Below are positions 30,850-41,527 of a DNA stretch of 64,000 bases, one piece after another. How positions within the stretch are numbered: position 1 is the stretch's first letter; each line of letters opens with the position of its first letter. A model generated the notes under the pieces. The model worked only from the letters and a program-made list of their open reading frames with translations. It made no database searches and was not told where the DNA came from. The translations under genes were made by a program, and so were the position numbers. Source of the DNA: Thiohalobacter sp. IOR34 (GTDB taxonomy: Bacteria > Pseudomonadota > Gammaproteobacteria > Thiohalobacterales > Thiohalobacteraceae); the NCBI RefSeq assembly GCF_030406045.1, contig NZ_CP128988.1, positions 248,001 through 312,000 of the forward strand, written 5' to 3'.

Positions 30850-31524
30850 CTACAGCAGACCGCGCTCGGCAAAGGACACGGCTTCGCCGTCACCGATCAC
30901 CAGATGGTCCAGTACCCGCACCCCGACCAGCGCCAGGGCGTCGCGCAACCTGGTGGTAAGTGATTGATCTGCCTGGCTGGGTTCGGCGATCCCGGAGGGA
31001 TGGTTGTGGGCCAGGATGAGCGCCGCGGCATTGTGCGCCAGGGCGGCCTTGACCACCTCCCGGGGATGCACGCTGGCGGAATCCAGGGTGCCGCGGAACA
31101 GTTCCTCGTAGTGGATCACCCGGTGGCGGTTGTCGAGGAACAGGCAGGCGAACACCTCGTGCGGGTAGTGACGCAGACGGGCGCTGAGGTAGCGGCGGCT
31201 GGCGTCGGGACTGGTCAGGGCGTCGCCGCGCGCCAGCTGTTCGCCCAGATGGCGGCGGGCGATCTCCAGCGCGGCCTGCAGCTGGGCGTACTTGGCGGGA
31301 CCCAGGCCGCGGCGGGTGCAGAAGGCGCGCTGGTCGAGTTCCAGCAGGGGGCGCAGGCCGCCGTGGCTGGCGAGCAGCTCGCGGGCCAGGTCGACGGCGC
31401 TCTTGCCCGCGACGCCGGTGCGCAGGAAGATGGCCAGCAGTTCGCTGTCGGACAGTGCTGCCGGCCCCCGCGCCAGCAGCTTTTCGCGCGGCCGTTCGCC
31501 GGCCGGCCAGTCGGTGATCGGCAT
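30850..31524 (-). CDS. radC: RadC family JAB1/MPN protein
   Basis: 224 residues. An N-terminal helix-hairpin-helix-like part is followed by the JAB metal site: HPRE, then [18 protein letters not shown]. By family knowledge its role in DNA repair is doubtful; it is a putative metal-dependent enzyme. The ATG at 31524 follows a GGGGAGGC ribosome site and gives the usual N-terminus ([16 protein letters not shown]). It is divergent from coaBC by 61 bases. Confidence 0.94.
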   Translation of the reverse strand: MPITDWPAGERPREKLLARGPAALSDSELLAIFLRTGVAGKSAVDLARELLASHGGLRPLLELDQRAFCTRRGLGPAKYAQLQAALEIARRHLGEQLARGDALTSPDASRRYLSARLRHYPHEVFACLFLDNRHRVIHYEELFRGTLDSASVHPREVVKAALAHNAAALILAHNHPSGIAEPSQADQSLTTRLRDALALVGVRVLDHLVIGDGEAVSFAERGLL

Positions 31525-31585
31525 CCGTGCCTCCCCGTGAGCCGCTTCATGTGGACAGTGCCAACAATCTGATAAACTGCGCCGC

Positions 31586-32830
31586 ATGTCCAGTCTGGCA
31601 AACAAGCGTGTCCTGCTCGGGGTCAGCGGCGGCATCGCCGCCTACAAGGCCGCCGAGCTGGTGCGCCTGCTGCGTGCCGCCGGGGCCGAGGTGCAGGTGG
31701 TGATGACCCGTGGCGCGACCCGTTTCATCACCCCCCTGACCCTGCAGGCCCTGTCCGGCCGGCCGGTGCGCGAGGCGCTGTTCGACGAGGCGGCGGAGGC
31801 TGGCGGCATGGATCACATCAGCCTGGCGCGCTGGGCCGATGTGCTGCTGGTGGCGCCGGCCACGGCGGACCTGCTGGCTCGCCTGGCCCAGGGGCGGGCC
31901 GACGATCTGCTGACCACGCTTTGTCTGGCCAGCCGGGCCCCCCTGCTGCTGGCGCCGGCCATGAATGTCGCCATGTGGGACCACCCAGCCACGCGGGCCA
32001 ATGTCGCGTTGCTCGAGTCTCGCGGCGTAGCCCTGCTCGGTCCGGCGGAGGGCGAGCTGGCCTGCGGCGAGGCGGGGGCGGGCCGGATGCTGGAGCCGGC
32101 GGAGCTGCTGGCGGCGCTGGAGGGCCGTTTCCGGCGCGGCTCGCTGGACGGCTGCCGGGTGCTGGTCACCGCCGGGCCGACCCGCGAACCGCTCGATCCG
32201 GTGCGCTATCTCGGCAACCGCAGCTCGGGCCGGATGGGCTATGCCGTGGCCGAGGCGGCCGCCCTGGCTGGCGCCCGGGTGACCCTGGTTTCCGGCCCGG
32301 TGGCCCTGGCCTGTCCGCCGGGGGTGGAGCGCGTTGTGGTCGAGACCGCTGCCGAGATGCATGCCGCGGTCATGGCGCGGGCCGGTGACTGCGACATCTT
32401 CATCGCCGCGGCGGCCGTGGCCGACTACCGGCCGCAGGCAGCGGCGGCGCAGAAGATCAAGAAGTCGGCCCCCCGGCTGACGCTCGACCTGGTGCGCAAC
32501 CCGGATATTCTGGCCGATGTCGCGCGTTTGCCACGGCCGCCGTTCACGGTCGGTTTCGCCGCCGAGACCGACGACCTGGAGCGTCATGCGCGGGCCAAGC
32601 GGATGGCGAAGGGGGTGGACATGATCGCCGCCAACCGGGTCGGTCCCGGGCTCGGCTTCGACACCGAGGACAACGAACTGCTGCTGATCCGCGAGGGCGG
32701 CAGCGAACGGCTGCCACGCGCCCCCAAGACCCGGCTGGCGCGGCAGCTGATCGAATCCATCGCCGCGGCCTGGCGGGCGCGGCGCGAGCCGGCCGCAACA
32801 GGGGACGACCATGCGCAAGGTACAGCTTAA
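31586..32830 (+). CDS. coaBC: Bifunctional phosphopantothenoylcysteine decarboxylase/synthase CoaBC
   Basis: Two consecutive steps of coenzyme A synthesis in one 414-residue protein. The N-terminal flavoprotein decarboxylase part has [18 protein letters not shown], and [16 protein letters not shown] carries the PXMNXXMW motif. The C-terminal synthase part has [27 protein letters not shown] and KIKKS. The gene overlaps dut by 20 bases, the same order as in E. coli. Confidence 0.97.
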   Translation: MSSLANKRVLLGVSGGIAAYKAAELVRLLRAAGAEVQVVMTRGATRFITPLTLQALSGRPVREALFDEAAEAGGMDHISLARWADVLLVAPATADLLARLAQGRADDLLTTLCLASRAPLLLAPAMNVAMWDHPATRANVALLESRGVALLGPAEGELACGEAGAGRMLEPAELLAALEGRFRRGSLDGCRVLVTAGPTREPLDPVRYLGNRSSGRMGYAVAEAAALAGARVTLVSGPVALACPPGVERVVVETAAEMHAAVMARAGDCDIFIAAAAVADYRPQAAAAQKIKKSAPRLTLDLVRNPDILADVARLPRPPFTVGFAAETDDLERHARAKRMAKGVDMIAANRVGPGLGFDTEDNELLLIREGGSERLPRAPKTRLARQLIESIAAAWRARREPAATGDDHAQGTA

Positions 32831-33266
32831 GATTCTCGACGACCGCATCGGCCGCGAATTTCCGCTGCCCGACTACGCCACCGAGGGCGCGGCGGGCATG
32901 GATCTGCGCGCCTGCCTGGACGGCGAACTGACCCTGGCGCCGGGGCAGACCGAACTGATCCCCACCGGCATTGCCATCCACATGGAGGACACCGGTCTGG
33001 CAGCGGTGCTGCTGCCGCGCTCCGGGCTGGGGCACAAGCACGGCATCGTGCTCGGCAACCTGGTGGGCCTGATCGATTCCGACTACCAGGGGCAGGTGTT
33101 CGTCTCCTGCTGGAACCGGGGCAAGGAGAGCTTCAGCATCGCACCGGGGGAGCGCATCGCGCAGATGGTGTTCGTGCCCGTGGTGCGTGCCGCCTTCGAG
33201 CAGGTCAGCGAGTTCACTGCCTCGCAGCGCGGTGCCGGAGGCTTCGGACACACCGGGCGGGCTTGA
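32811..33266 (+). CDS. dut: dUTP diphosphatase (dUTPase)
   Basis: Hydrolyses dUTP to dUMP, keeping uracil out of DNA and feeding dTMP synthesis. 151 residues, standard trimeric dUTPase. Motifs in order: [36 protein letters not shown] and the flexible C-terminal [11 protein letters not shown]. It starts inside the end of coaBC. Confidence 0.98.
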   Translation: MRKVQLKILDDRIGREFPLPDYATEGAAGMDLRACLDGELTLAPGQTELIPTGIAIHMEDTGLAAVLLPRSGLGHKHGIVLGNLVGLIDSDYQGQVFVSCWNRGKESFSIAPGERIAQMVFVPVVRAAFEQVSEFTASQRGAGGFGHTGRA

Positions 33267-33380
33267 GTGGTCTGCGATTTGCATCCTAAAGGCGCGAGGT
33301 CCATTTCGCGCCAGGTTTCCGGCGTGGCGTGTGGCATGCAGACAGCAGGACAAAGGGACGCGTAGATTCAAGGGCCATCG

Positions 33381-35978
33381 ATGGGTATCAGACTGCCGAC
33401 GTTTATCTCCTCGCGCCGCAAGGTGTCTCCCGAACAAAGCGCGCCGGATTCCGAGCTGCCCGACGGTGTCGAGGCGCCGGCCCGTGCCAGCCTGATGCAC
33501 TTTGCGCTGCTGGTCGCCCTGGCCGGCAGTGCGATCATCGCCGCCAGCAGTTTCTTCTTCTTCCAGCAGGCCCGCGAGGTGGCGGCGGAGAGCCGTCGCC
33601 ACGAGATCCAGCTCACCGCCGAGAATCTGGCCGACCGTATCGCCGCCGCCATCGGCGAATACGGGGAAAAGATGGATCTGCTGGTGCGGGATCCCGAGAT
33701 CGTGCGGCTCGCCAGCGAGGGCAGCGAGGCCGGGAAGCGCGCCAAGGAGGCGGAGCTCGGCTACCTGTTCCCCCGCGCGGTGCGGTTGCGCATCCTGCCG
33801 CCCGGCCTCAAGGACGTGGACCTGAAGGCCTCGCCGCCGCTCAGTTATGCCGCCCTGGACATGCTCCGCCAGGCCGAGACCCGGGAGACGCCGCCGCCGG
33901 CCGAGGTGCACATGTTCGGCACCCCCCAGCAGCACATCAACATGGTGCGGCGGATCCTCGATGCCAGCGGGCGGCGCATCGTCGGTGACCTGATGGTCAG
34001 CCTGGTGGTGCCGATGCTGCAGGAGATGATGGACGCCCCGCGCATGCCGCGCGGTTATGGCGAGATCTGGCAGGTGGCCCAGGGCAAGTCGGTGACCCTG
34101 GCGACCCGCGGTGACCGGGCCCTGCGCCAGGGGCCGCCGGTGGTCGAGGTGCCGATCGCGGGCACCCGGTGGAAGATCGCCTACTGGGCCGGACCGGTGG
34201 GGGCCAGCGCCACCTTCAGCGGGCTGCTGACGGTGGCCGGTGGCGCCATGCTCCTGTTCGTGCTGCTGGTGCTGCTGGTGGCGCAGCGTTTCCGGCGGCT
34301 GCTGCAGCAGGATCAGACCACCCTGCTGGGCGCGGTGCGCGATGCCCGCAACGGCCGGCTGCAGGACAGCTATGCGATGCAGCTCAAGGAGTGTGCCGGC
34401 TCGGTGGTGGCCCTGCACAAGCTGTTCGAGTCCGGTACCGGCGCCTTCGGCAGCGGTGCCCGGGTCGAGCGCCTGGTGCAGGCCATGGCGCAGGAGCAGG
34501 CGGCCGTCCCCTCGGTCAGCGCAGCGCCGGATTTCACCGTGCTCGACGACAGCCTGGCCGGTGGTGCCGCGTCGCCGGCTCCGGCTGCGACCACGACCAC
34601 TGCGCCGGCCATCGATCCGTCCATCTTCCGTGCCTACGATATCCGCGGGGTGGTCGGCGAGACCCTGAATACCGAGGTCGTCTATCAGCTTGGCCGGGCC
34701 ATCGCCAGCGAGGCCGCTGCGCGCGGCGAGAGTTCGGTGGTGGTGGCGCGCGACGGTCGGCTCTCCGGCCCCGAGTTGTCCGAGGCGCTGATCCGCGGCC
34801 TGCGTGATGGTGGCCAGAACGTGAAGGATATCGGCATGGTGCCCACGCCGGTGCTCTATTTCGCCGCCCAGTATCTCGACACCCGTTCCGGGGTGATGCT
34901 GACCGGCAGCCACAACCCGCCACAGTACAACGGCCTGAAGATCGTGATCGCCGGCGAGACCCTGTCCGGCGACGGCATCCAGGCGCTGCACCGGCGCATC
35001 GAGCGTGGCGAGCTGGCCAGTGGCAGCGGTGAGCTGGAACAGGTCGATGTGCTCGGCGACTATATCGAGCGCATCCGCACCGACGTGCAGGTGGCGCGGC
35101 CACTGAAGGTGGTGGTCGATTGTGGCAACGGTGTCGCCGGGGTGGTGGCCCCGCGGCTGCTGGAGGCGCTGGGCTGCCAGGTGATCCCGCTGTTCTGCGA
35201 GGTCGACGGCCACTTCCCCAATCATCACCCGGACCCGAGCAAGGTGGAGAACCTGACCCCCCTGATCGAGGCGGTGCGCGAACAGGGCGCCGACCTCGGC
35301 CTGGCCTTCGATGGCGATGGTGACCGGCTCGGCGTGGTCGCCTCCGGTGGCGAGATCATCTGGCCGGACCGGCTGCTGATGCTGTTCGCCATGGACATCC
35401 TCAGCCGCAACCCGGGTGCCGACATCATCTATGACGTCAAGTGCTCGCGGCATGTGGCGAAGATCGTGCGCGACTTCGGCGGCAGCCCGGAAATGTGGAA
35501 GACCGGCCACTCCCTGATCAAGGCGCGGATGAAGGAGACCGGGGCGCTGCTGGCTGGCGAGATGAGCGGCCACGTCTTCTTCCAGGAACGCTGGTTCGGC
35601 TTCGATGACGGCCTCTATGCGGCGGCGCGGCTGCTGGAGATACTCTCCAACGACCACCGCGATTCCAGTGCCATGTTCGGCGCGCTGCCGGACAGCGTCA
35701 ATACCCCGGAGCTGCAGGTGATGCTGCAGGAGGGTGAGCCGCAGCGCTTCATGGAGCGGCTCCTCGAGCAGGCGCAGTTCGAGGATGCCGAGATCAGCCG
35801 CATCGACGGCCTGCGCGCCGACTTCAGCGACGGCTGGGGGCTGGTGCGCGCCTCCAACACCACGCCCAGCCTGGTGCTGCGCTTCGAGGCTGACGACGAG
35901 GCGGCCCTGGCCCGCATCCAGGGGCGCTTCCGCAGCCTGATGCAGGCTGTCGAGGCGGACATCGAACTGCCCTTCTGA
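33381..35978 (+). CDS. algC: Phosphomannomutase/phosphoglucomutase AlgC, long membrane-anchored form
   Basis: 865 residues. The C-terminal 450 (from about 413, SIFRAYDIRGVVGE) are a complete hexose phosphomutase: phosphoserine loop TGSHNPPQYNG (about 507), metal loop DGDGDR (about 643), sugar loop GEMSGH (about 725) and phosphate-binding RASNTTP. It interconverts mannose- or glucose-1- and 6-phosphates for polysaccharide precursors. The first 410 residues are extra: a membrane segment at about 38-62, a periplasmic part and a second membrane segment at about 280-303, then a linker. Long AlgC versions occur in pseudomonads, so this is probably not a misassembly. It sits between dut and argB as in Pseudomonas. 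Confidence 0.94.
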   Translation: MGIRLPTFISSRRKVSPEQSAPDSELPDGVEAPARASLMHFALLVALAGSAIIAASSFFFFQQAREVAAESRRHEIQLTAENLADRIAAAIGEYGEKMDLLVRDPEIVRLASEGSEAGKRAKEAELGYLFPRAVRLRILPPGLKDVDLKASPPLSYAALDMLRQAETRETPPPAEVHMFGTPQQHINMVRRILDASGRRIVGDLMVSLVVPMLQEMMDAPRMPRGYGEIWQVAQGKSVTLATRGDRALRQGPPVVEVPIAGTRWKIAYWAGPVGASATFSGLLTVAGGAMLLFVLLVLLVAQRFRRLLQQDQTTLLGAVRDARNGRLQDSYAMQLKECAGSVVALHKLFESGTGAFGSGARVERLVQAMAQEQAAVPSVSAAPDFTVLDDSLAGGAASPAPAATTTTAPAIDPSIFRAYDIRGVVGETLNTEVVYQLGRAIASEAAARGESSVVVARDGRLSGPELSEALIRGLRDGGQNVKDIGMVPTPVLYFAAQYLDTRSGVMLTGSHNPPQYNGLKIVIAGETLSGDGIQALHRRIERGELASGSGELEQVDVLGDYIERIRTDVQVARPLKVVVDCGNGVAGVVAPRLLEALGCQVIPLFCEVDGHFPNHHPDPSKVENLTPLIEAVREQGADLGLAFDGDGDRLGVVASGGEIIWPDRLLMLFAMDILSRNPGADIIYDVKCSRHVAKIVRDFGGSPEMWKTGHSLIKARMKETGALLAGEMSGHVFFQERWFGFDDGLYAAARLLEILSNDHRDSSAMFGALPDSVNTPELQVMLQEGEPQRFMERLLEQAQFEDAEISRIDGLRADFSDGWGLVRASNTTPSLVLRFEADDEAALARIQGRFRSLMQAVEADIELPF

Positions 35979-36020
35979 ACCCTTCCCCGGCGCCCGCCGG
36001 GAATCGCCGCCGCGTCGGCC

Positions 36021-36052
36021 TTTGCGCCGCCGGCGGCTTTGCGGTGAAATAG
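36021..36052 (+). promoter_or_regulatory. Motif upstream of argB shared with pilU
   Basis: TTTGCG-N5-GGCGG-N2-TTGCGGTGAAATAG, ending 35 bases before the argB ATG. All 25 specified bases recur with the same spacing at 47724-47755 before pilU. It may be a promoter or a regulator site. Confidence 0.5.
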
Positions 36053-36075
36053 CCGCTTCAAACGGCACCTATTAA

Positions 36076-36981
<906 letters not shown>

Positions 36982-37008
36982 ATTCTGTCCTGGCCTGTCC
37001 CAGGCGGA

Positions 37009-37273
37009 AGCCCGGATATGGCACCAAGGCAGGCTCCGTGGGTCGGGGTGGCAGGATGGCGCGGTACCCCTTGCGCCTCGATCGCGGCCTGGAGACCGCT
37101 CCTACGCCAACACATTGTGCCGCCATGCCCTGTAGGAGCGGCCTCCAGGCCGCGATCGGGGGATCCACGGTGGGCAATGCAATGCCCGGAGTCAATCGGA
37201 CAGGCACAAAGCCGGGTTAATACCAGCCCGCACGCCGATCATGCGGGCCGCCTTGATGCAATATGCGGGCTAG
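37009..37273. repeat. Composite inverted-repeat element F with REPIN
   Basis: Outer arms at 37009-37033 and 37251-37273; REP pair at 37081-37105 and 37132-37156. It is inserted in the opposite orientation to element E, so its left flank is the inverse of E's right flank. It lies between the convergent argB and DUF4124 genes, and its outer arm supplies the TAG stop of the latter. Confidence 0.86.
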
Positions 37274-37944
37274 CGTCGCCGCACGGCTTCTTCCGGCGGC
37301 TTGCGCTGCGACTCCTTGAGTTCGCGGAAGCGGCGGATGTCGGCCTCGAACTGCTTGCGGATCTCTTCCTGTTCCCGGCGCTTGCTGGCGATGTAGTCGT
37401 GATAGCGCTGGATCTGGGCGCGGGCGCCGAGGATGTTCTCCTGCAGGGACTCCGGGATCGGCTGGCCGAGGCGTTCGCGCTCGGCCGCCTGGCGGGTGTA
37501 ACGCTCGAGATTCTGCTGCAGCTTCTCGATCCGCCCGCGGGTGACCCGGATCACGCTGTCGATGGCGGCGATCTTGCCGTCGCGGGTCATCACCATGTCG
37601 TCTTCGCTGGTGAAGGTGGCGAGCAGCATACGGTCGTGGGCGGCCTGTTCGGCCTTGCGCAACTCCTCCAGGCGGCGCTGTTCGGCGATGCGCTTCTCTT
37701 CGGCGAGCTGTTCCGGGGTCTTGGCCGCCTCCAGGGTCTTGACGGCGACGCCCTGTTCGTTGAGCACCTTGCGTTCCTGGCGGGCGTATTCCGGTGGCAC
37801 CTTGTCGCCATAGTGGACCTTGCCGTTCTCGTCGGTCCACTTGTAGAGCCGGCCGGCCTCGGCCGCCGTCCCGCCGCTGGCCAGGGCCAGGCCGAGCAGG
37901 GCACCCAGCAGGCTGTGCCGTGGCTTGATCGCGTGCTGCATCAT
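37270..37944 (-). CDS. DUF4124-domain envelope protein
   Basis: Exported protein of 224 residues with a signal peptide (LLGALLGLALASGGTAAEA) and a DUF4124 start, RLYKWTDENGKVHYGDKVPPEY. A long charged helical region rich in Arg, Glu and Gln follows, probably coiled coil. The start at 37944 (or 37941) gives the signal sequence; a much longer reading frame upstream is antisense to the TSUP gene and is rejected. The TAG stop is part of the outer arm of repeat element F, so the present C-terminus (EEAVRRR) may be shortened. Function unknown. Confidence 0.85.
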   Translation of the reverse strand: MMQHAIKPRHSLLGALLGLALASGGTAAEAGRLYKWTDENGKVHYGDKVPPEYARQERKVLNEQGVAVKTLEAAKTPEQLAEEKRIAEQRRLEELRKAEQAAHDRMLLATFTSEDDMVMTRDGKIAAIDSVIRVTRGRIEKLQQNLERYTRQAAERERLGQPIPESLQENILGARAQIQRYHDYIASKRREQEEIRKQFEADIRRFRELKESQRKPPEEAVRRR

Positions 37945-38004
37945 GAAGGGGTATCCTGCCTGTTTCCTGTTTCGCCTGGCCCGTAAAACTACCACAATCA
38001 TCCC

Positions 38005-38760
38005 GTGGACGGCATTGCGCACATCGCCCTGTTCCTGGTCTCGCTGCTGGCCAATCTGTTCTCGGCCTTTTCCGGGGGCGGGGCGGGCCTGATCCAGTTG
38101 CCGGTGCTGATCTTTCTCGGCCTGCCTTTCGCCGTGGCCCTGGCGACGCACAAGCTGGCCAGCGTTGCCTTGGGTATCGGCGCCACCCTGCGCCACTTGA
38201 GGGAGGGCTCGCTGGATCGTGGCTTCAGCCTGCTGTTGCTGGCGGCCGGTCTGCCCGGTGTGCTGCTGGGGGCGAATCTCATCCTGCGCGTTCCCGACCG
38301 GGCGGCAGAGATCGCGCTGGGGCTGCTGACCCTCGCCCTCGGCCTCTACTCGCTGTTCAATCCGCGGCTGGGGCTACAGGCCGCGCGCCTGCATCGCAGC
38401 CGGCGCGGCTACCTGGTCGGTGCCCTGGTGCTGTTCGCCATCGGTGTCCTGAACGGCTCGCTGACCTCGGGCACCGGGCTGTTCGTCACCCTCTGGCTGG
38501 TGCGCTGGTTCGGCCTCGACTACCGGCGGGCGGTGGCCTACACCCTGGTGCTGGTTGGACTGTTCTGGAACGGCACCGGTGCCCTGACCCTCGGTCTGCT
38601 GAGTCAGATCCACTGGCCCTGGCTTCCGGCGCTGCTGCTCGGCTCGCTGCTCGGCGGCTACCTGGGCGCGCACCTGGCGATCGCCAAGGGCAATCGCTGG
38701 ATCAAGCGCGCCTTCGAGGTCATCACCCTGCTGGTGGGGGTGCGCCTGATCCTCGGCTGA
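38005..38760 (+). CDS. TSUP (TauE/SafE) family membrane transporter
   Basis: Polytopic inner-membrane protein of 251 residues with about eight hydrophobic segments in two similar halves. FSGGGAGLIQLPVLIFLGLP in the first half and LNGSLTSGTGLFVTLWLV in the second are the repeated TSUP motifs. GTG start at 38005. Family members export or import small anions such as sulfite, sulfoacetate or thiosulfate. The substrate here cannot be read. Confidence 0.88.
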   Translation: MDGIAHIALFLVSLLANLFSAFSGGGAGLIQLPVLIFLGLPFAVALATHKLASVALGIGATLRHLREGSLDRGFSLLLLAAGLPGVLLGANLILRVPDRAAEIALGLLTLALGLYSLFNPRLGLQAARLHRSRRGYLVGALVLFAIGVLNGSLTSGTGLFVTLWLVRWFGLDYRRAVAYTLVLVGLFWNGTGALTLGLLSQIHWPWLPALLLGSLLGGYLGAHLAIAKGNRWIKRAFEVITLLVGVRLILG

Positions 38761-38770
38761 GGTCGGCGGA

Positions 38771-39412
38771 TCAGACGCCGTAGCTCTCGCGGTAGGCCCG
38801 CACCGCTGCCAGATGGTCGCTCATCTGCGGCCGGTCGGCCAGATAGTCGATGAGCTGGTCGAGGCGCACGATGCTGATCACCGGGATGCCGATGTCCTGT
38901 TCGATCTCCTGGATGGCGGAACGTTCGCCGCGGCCGCGTTCCTGGCGGTCGAGGGCGATCAGCACAGCGGCCGGGCGGGCACCGGCGGCGGCGATAATCT
39001 CCAGCGACTCGCGGATCGCGGTGCCGGCGGTGATCACGTCGTCGACGATCAGCACCCGGCCGGCCAGCGGGGCGCCGACCAGGTTGCCGCCCTCGCCGTG
39101 GTCCTTGGCCTCCTTGCGGTTGAAGCAGTAGGGCAGGTCGCGGTCGTGCCGGTCGGCCAGGGCGATGGCGCAGGCGGCCGCCAGGGGAATGCCCTTGTAG
39201 GCCGGTCCGAACAGCACGTCGAAGTCGATGCCGGCATCGACCGCCGCGGCGGCATAGAAGCGGCCAAGGCGGGCCAGGCGGCGGCCGGTGTTGAACAGTC
39301 CGGCGTTGAAGAAATAGGGGCTGACGCGGCCGGATTTGAGGGTGAATTCGCCGAAACGCAGCACCTGCGCCTCGATGGCGAAGTCGAGAAATTCACGTTG
39401 ATAGTCTTGCAT
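38771..39412 (-). CDS. pyrE: Orotate phosphoribosyltransferase
   Basis: Joins orotate and PRPP to form OMP in pyrimidine synthesis. 213 residues, standard. Visible are [42 protein letters not shown] (catalytic loop) and the PRPP-binding [16 protein letters not shown]. The ATG at 39412 is the usual family start (MQDYQREFL). It is divergent from the exonuclease III gene by 102 bases, a common gammaproteobacterial arrangement. Confidence 0.97.
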   Translation of the reverse strand: MQDYQREFLDFAIEAQVLRFGEFTLKSGRVSPYFFNAGLFNTGRRLARLGRFYAAAAVDAGIDFDVLFGPAYKGIPLAAACAIALADRHDRDLPYCFNRKEAKDHGEGGNLVGAPLAGRVLIVDDVITAGTAIRESLEIIAAAGARPAAVLIALDRQERGRGERSAIQEIEQDIGIPVISIVRLDQLIDYLADRPQMSDHLAAVRAYRESYGV

Positions 39413-39514
39413 GCTGTCGGATTCCCGCGAAGGTGCGGCCGCCCGGCTGCTGTGGGGCTGGGTCCGGGTGGCGGGGTCGTTTATCATACACAGCCCCACC
39501 GAGCGGAAAAAGCC

Positions 39515-40285
39515 ATGCGCATCATCAGTTTCAACGCCAACGGCATCCGTGCCGCGGGCCGCAAGGGTTTCTTTGTCTGGCTGGCCCGGCAGCGCGCCGA
39601 CCTGGTCTGCATCCAGGAGACCAAGGCCCAGGAATACCAGCTGCGCGAGCCGCTCTATTACCCGCGCCCCTTCCACTGCTTCTATCACGATGCCGAGAAG
39701 AAAGGCTACAGCGGGGTCGCCATCTACAGCCGCCAGCAGCCGGACCGGGTGATCATGGGCCTGGACTGGCCCGAGTTCGACCGCGAGGGGCGTTATATCG
39801 AGGTGCAGCTCGGACGGCTCAGCGTGGTCTCGCTATACCTGCCGTCCGGCTCCTCCAGCGAGCTGCGTCAGCAGGTCAAGTTCGAGGTCATGGATCGGCT
39901 GATGCCGCATTTCCGCAGCCTGCGCCGGCGCCGCCGTGAGTACGTGCTGTGCGGCGACTGGAACATCGCCCACAAGAAGATCGATATCCGCAACTGGCGC
40001 GGTAACCAGAAGAATTCCGGCTTCCTGCCCGAGGAACGGGCCTGGATGGACCGGCTGTTCGGCAGTGCCGGTTTTGTCGACGCCTTCCGCGTCGTCGATC
40101 CGCGCCCCGAGCAGTACACCTGGTGGTCGAACCGCGGCCAGGCCTGGGCCAGGAACGTCGGCTGGCGCATCGACTATCAGGTGGTCACCCCGGGACTTCG
40201 GGAGCGGGTGCGCGCCGCCCGCATCTACAAGGACCGGCGGTTCTCTGACCACGCCCCGCTGATCCTCGACTATGACTGGCCTTGA
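39515..40285 (+). CDS. Exodeoxyribonuclease III family AP endonuclease
   Basis: Base-excision repair nuclease of 256 residues. Catalytic segments: [17 protein letters not shown] (metal Glu), [16 protein letters not shown] (Asp-Trp-Asn), WWSNRGQAW and the C-terminal FSDHAPLI with the active His. It matches the XthA/CrcC branch found beside pyrE in pseudomonads. The next gene begins 3 bases after the stop. Confidence 0.94.
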   Translation: MRIISFNANGIRAAGRKGFFVWLARQRADLVCIQETKAQEYQLREPLYYPRPFHCFYHDAEKKGYSGVAIYSRQQPDRVIMGLDWPEFDREGRYIEVQLGRLSVVSLYLPSGSSSELRQQVKFEVMDRLMPHFRSLRRRRREYVLCGDWNIAHKKIDIRNWRGNQKNSGFLPEERAWMDRLFGSAGFVDAFRVVDPRPEQYTWWSNRGQAWARNVGWRIDYQVVTPGLRERVRAARIYKDRRFSDHAPLILDYDWP

Positions 40286-40288
40286 AGC

Positions 40289-40996
40289 ATGTTGAGCGAG
40301 AGCGGATTCCTGGCTGCCCTGCTGGTCGGCCTGTTCGGCGGCGTGCACTGCATCGGCATGTGCGGCGGCATCGTCGGCGCCCTTGGCCTGTCGCTGCCCG
40401 AGTCAGGGCGCGCCAGGCTGGCGGCACAGCTGCCCTGGCTGCTGGCCTACAACCTGGGGCGGATCGCCAGCTACTGCCTGGCCGGGGCGCTGCTCGGCGG
40501 GATCGGCGGTCTTGCCGCCCACTGGGCGGGGCTGCGCGAGGCGCAACTGCTGCTGCAGCTGCTGGCCGGCCTGATGATGCTGGCCCTGGGGCTCTATCTG
40601 GGGGGCTGGTGGCTGGGTCTGACACACATCGAACGGGCAGGGGGGCGGCTGTGGCAGCGGCTGGAGCCGCTCGGCCGGCGGCTGCTGCCGGTACGCAGCT
40701 GGCCGCAGGCGCTGCTGCTGGGGCTGGTCTGGGGCTGGCTGCCCTGCGGTCTGGTGTACAGCGTGCTGATCTGGGCGATCGCCGCCGGCAGCGCCGCCCA
40801 GGGTGCCCTGCTGATGCTGGGTTTCGGTCTCGGCACGCTGCCGGCCCTGCTGGTGATGGGCAGCCTGGCGGCGCGCCTTGGCACCCTGCTGCGCAGTCCG
40901 CCGGCGCGACGTCTGGCCGGCGGACTGGTGCTGGGCTTCGGGATCTATGCCACGGGGCTGGCCCTGGCAGGCCTGGCCCGCAGCCTCAGCGGGTGA
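40289..40996 (+). CDS. SafE-type membrane protein with GGVHCIGMCGG motif
   Basis: Inner-membrane protein of 235 residues with about six hydrophobic segments. The GGVHCIGMCGG motif near residue 17 and LPCGLVYSVL later are typical of the SafE/UreH-like proteins often found beside copper-handling cytochrome oxidase assembly genes (ccoGHIS), where the His and Cys residues may bind metal. No cco genes are nearby. It is cotranscribed with the exonuclease gene, and its end overlaps the convergent DUF4426 gene by 11 bases. Confidence 0.85.
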   Translation: MLSESGFLAALLVGLFGGVHCIGMCGGIVGALGLSLPESGRARLAAQLPWLLAYNLGRIASYCLAGALLGGIGGLAAHWAGLREAQLLLQLLAGLMMLALGLYLGGWWLGLTHIERAGGRLWQRLEPLGRRLLPVRSWPQALLLGLVWGWLPCGLVYSVLIWAIAAGSAAQGALLMLGFGLGTLPALLVMGSLAARLGTLLRSPPARRLAGGLVLGFGIYATGLALAGLARSLSG

Positions 40997-41438
40997 AGAA
41001 CTGCTGGCGGAAGTGGACCAGGAAGGGCTCGGCGACGCCCTTGGGCTGGACGCGGATCCTGAAGTCCAGCGATTCCTCGTGGCTGACCGGGAATTCGGCG
41101 ATGTAGTAGAGGGCGTTGGGTTCGCGGATCTCGCGGAATTCGAGTTCACGCTGCCGGCCGGTAAGGCTGGTGGAGGTGCCGCTCACCCTGGCCGGGGTCG
41201 GTGTGCCGGAGGCGCCAAGCACTTTTTTCAGTACCACGATATTCAGCATGCCACGGTTCTGGCTGCGCTTGATGGCGTATTCCTGGGCCACCTTGGGTGG
41301 CAGCATGTCCGTGTTCAGGGCATTGAAATGCACCACATAGTCGCCGAAGTCCTGCACGTTCTCGGCACGGGCCGCCAGGCTGGAGAACAGCACGGCGAAC
41401 AGAAGGGAAAAGAGGAGGGGGTTTTTCTTGTTGGCCAT
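40986..41438 (-). CDS. DUF4426 family periplasmic protein
   Basis: Exported protein of 150 residues with a signal peptide (PLLFSLLFAVLFSSLAARAE). The mature part starts with a DYVVHFNALNTDMLPPKVAQEY segment and continues with AIKRSQNRGMLNIVV, typical of DUF4426 proteins of gammaproteobacteria. The start at 41438 has an AGGAGTG ribosome site. Function unknown. Confidence 0.85.
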   Translation of the reverse strand: MANKKNPLLFSLLFAVLFSSLAARAENVQDFGDYVVHFNALNTDMLPPKVAQEYAIKRSQNRGMLNIVVLKKVLGASGTPTPARVSGTSTSLTGRQRELEFREIREPNALYYIAEFPVSHEESLDFRIRVQPKGVAEPFLVHFRQQFFTR

Positions 41439-41527
41439 GACAACACTCCTTCGGATGATCGCGTACCTTCGAGTATAGACCACCCGAAGGGGCTGCCGGC
41501 TTCGTTGCAGGTCGCTGGGTGGTCGAC

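Noticed and set aside
36021-36052. Sigma-54 promoter before argB
   Set aside because: The pilU copy of the shared motif has GG-N10-GC, but in the argB copy the -24 GG is absent, so sigma-54 cannot explain the shared motif.
32544-36068. 1174-residue minus-strand open frame antisense to coaBC, dut and algC, and similar long frames elsewhere (such as 25328-28039)
   Set aside because: High GC content creates long antisense frames. They are low-complexity, rich in His, Arg and Gln, have no recognisable domains, and lie opposite genes with clear motifs.
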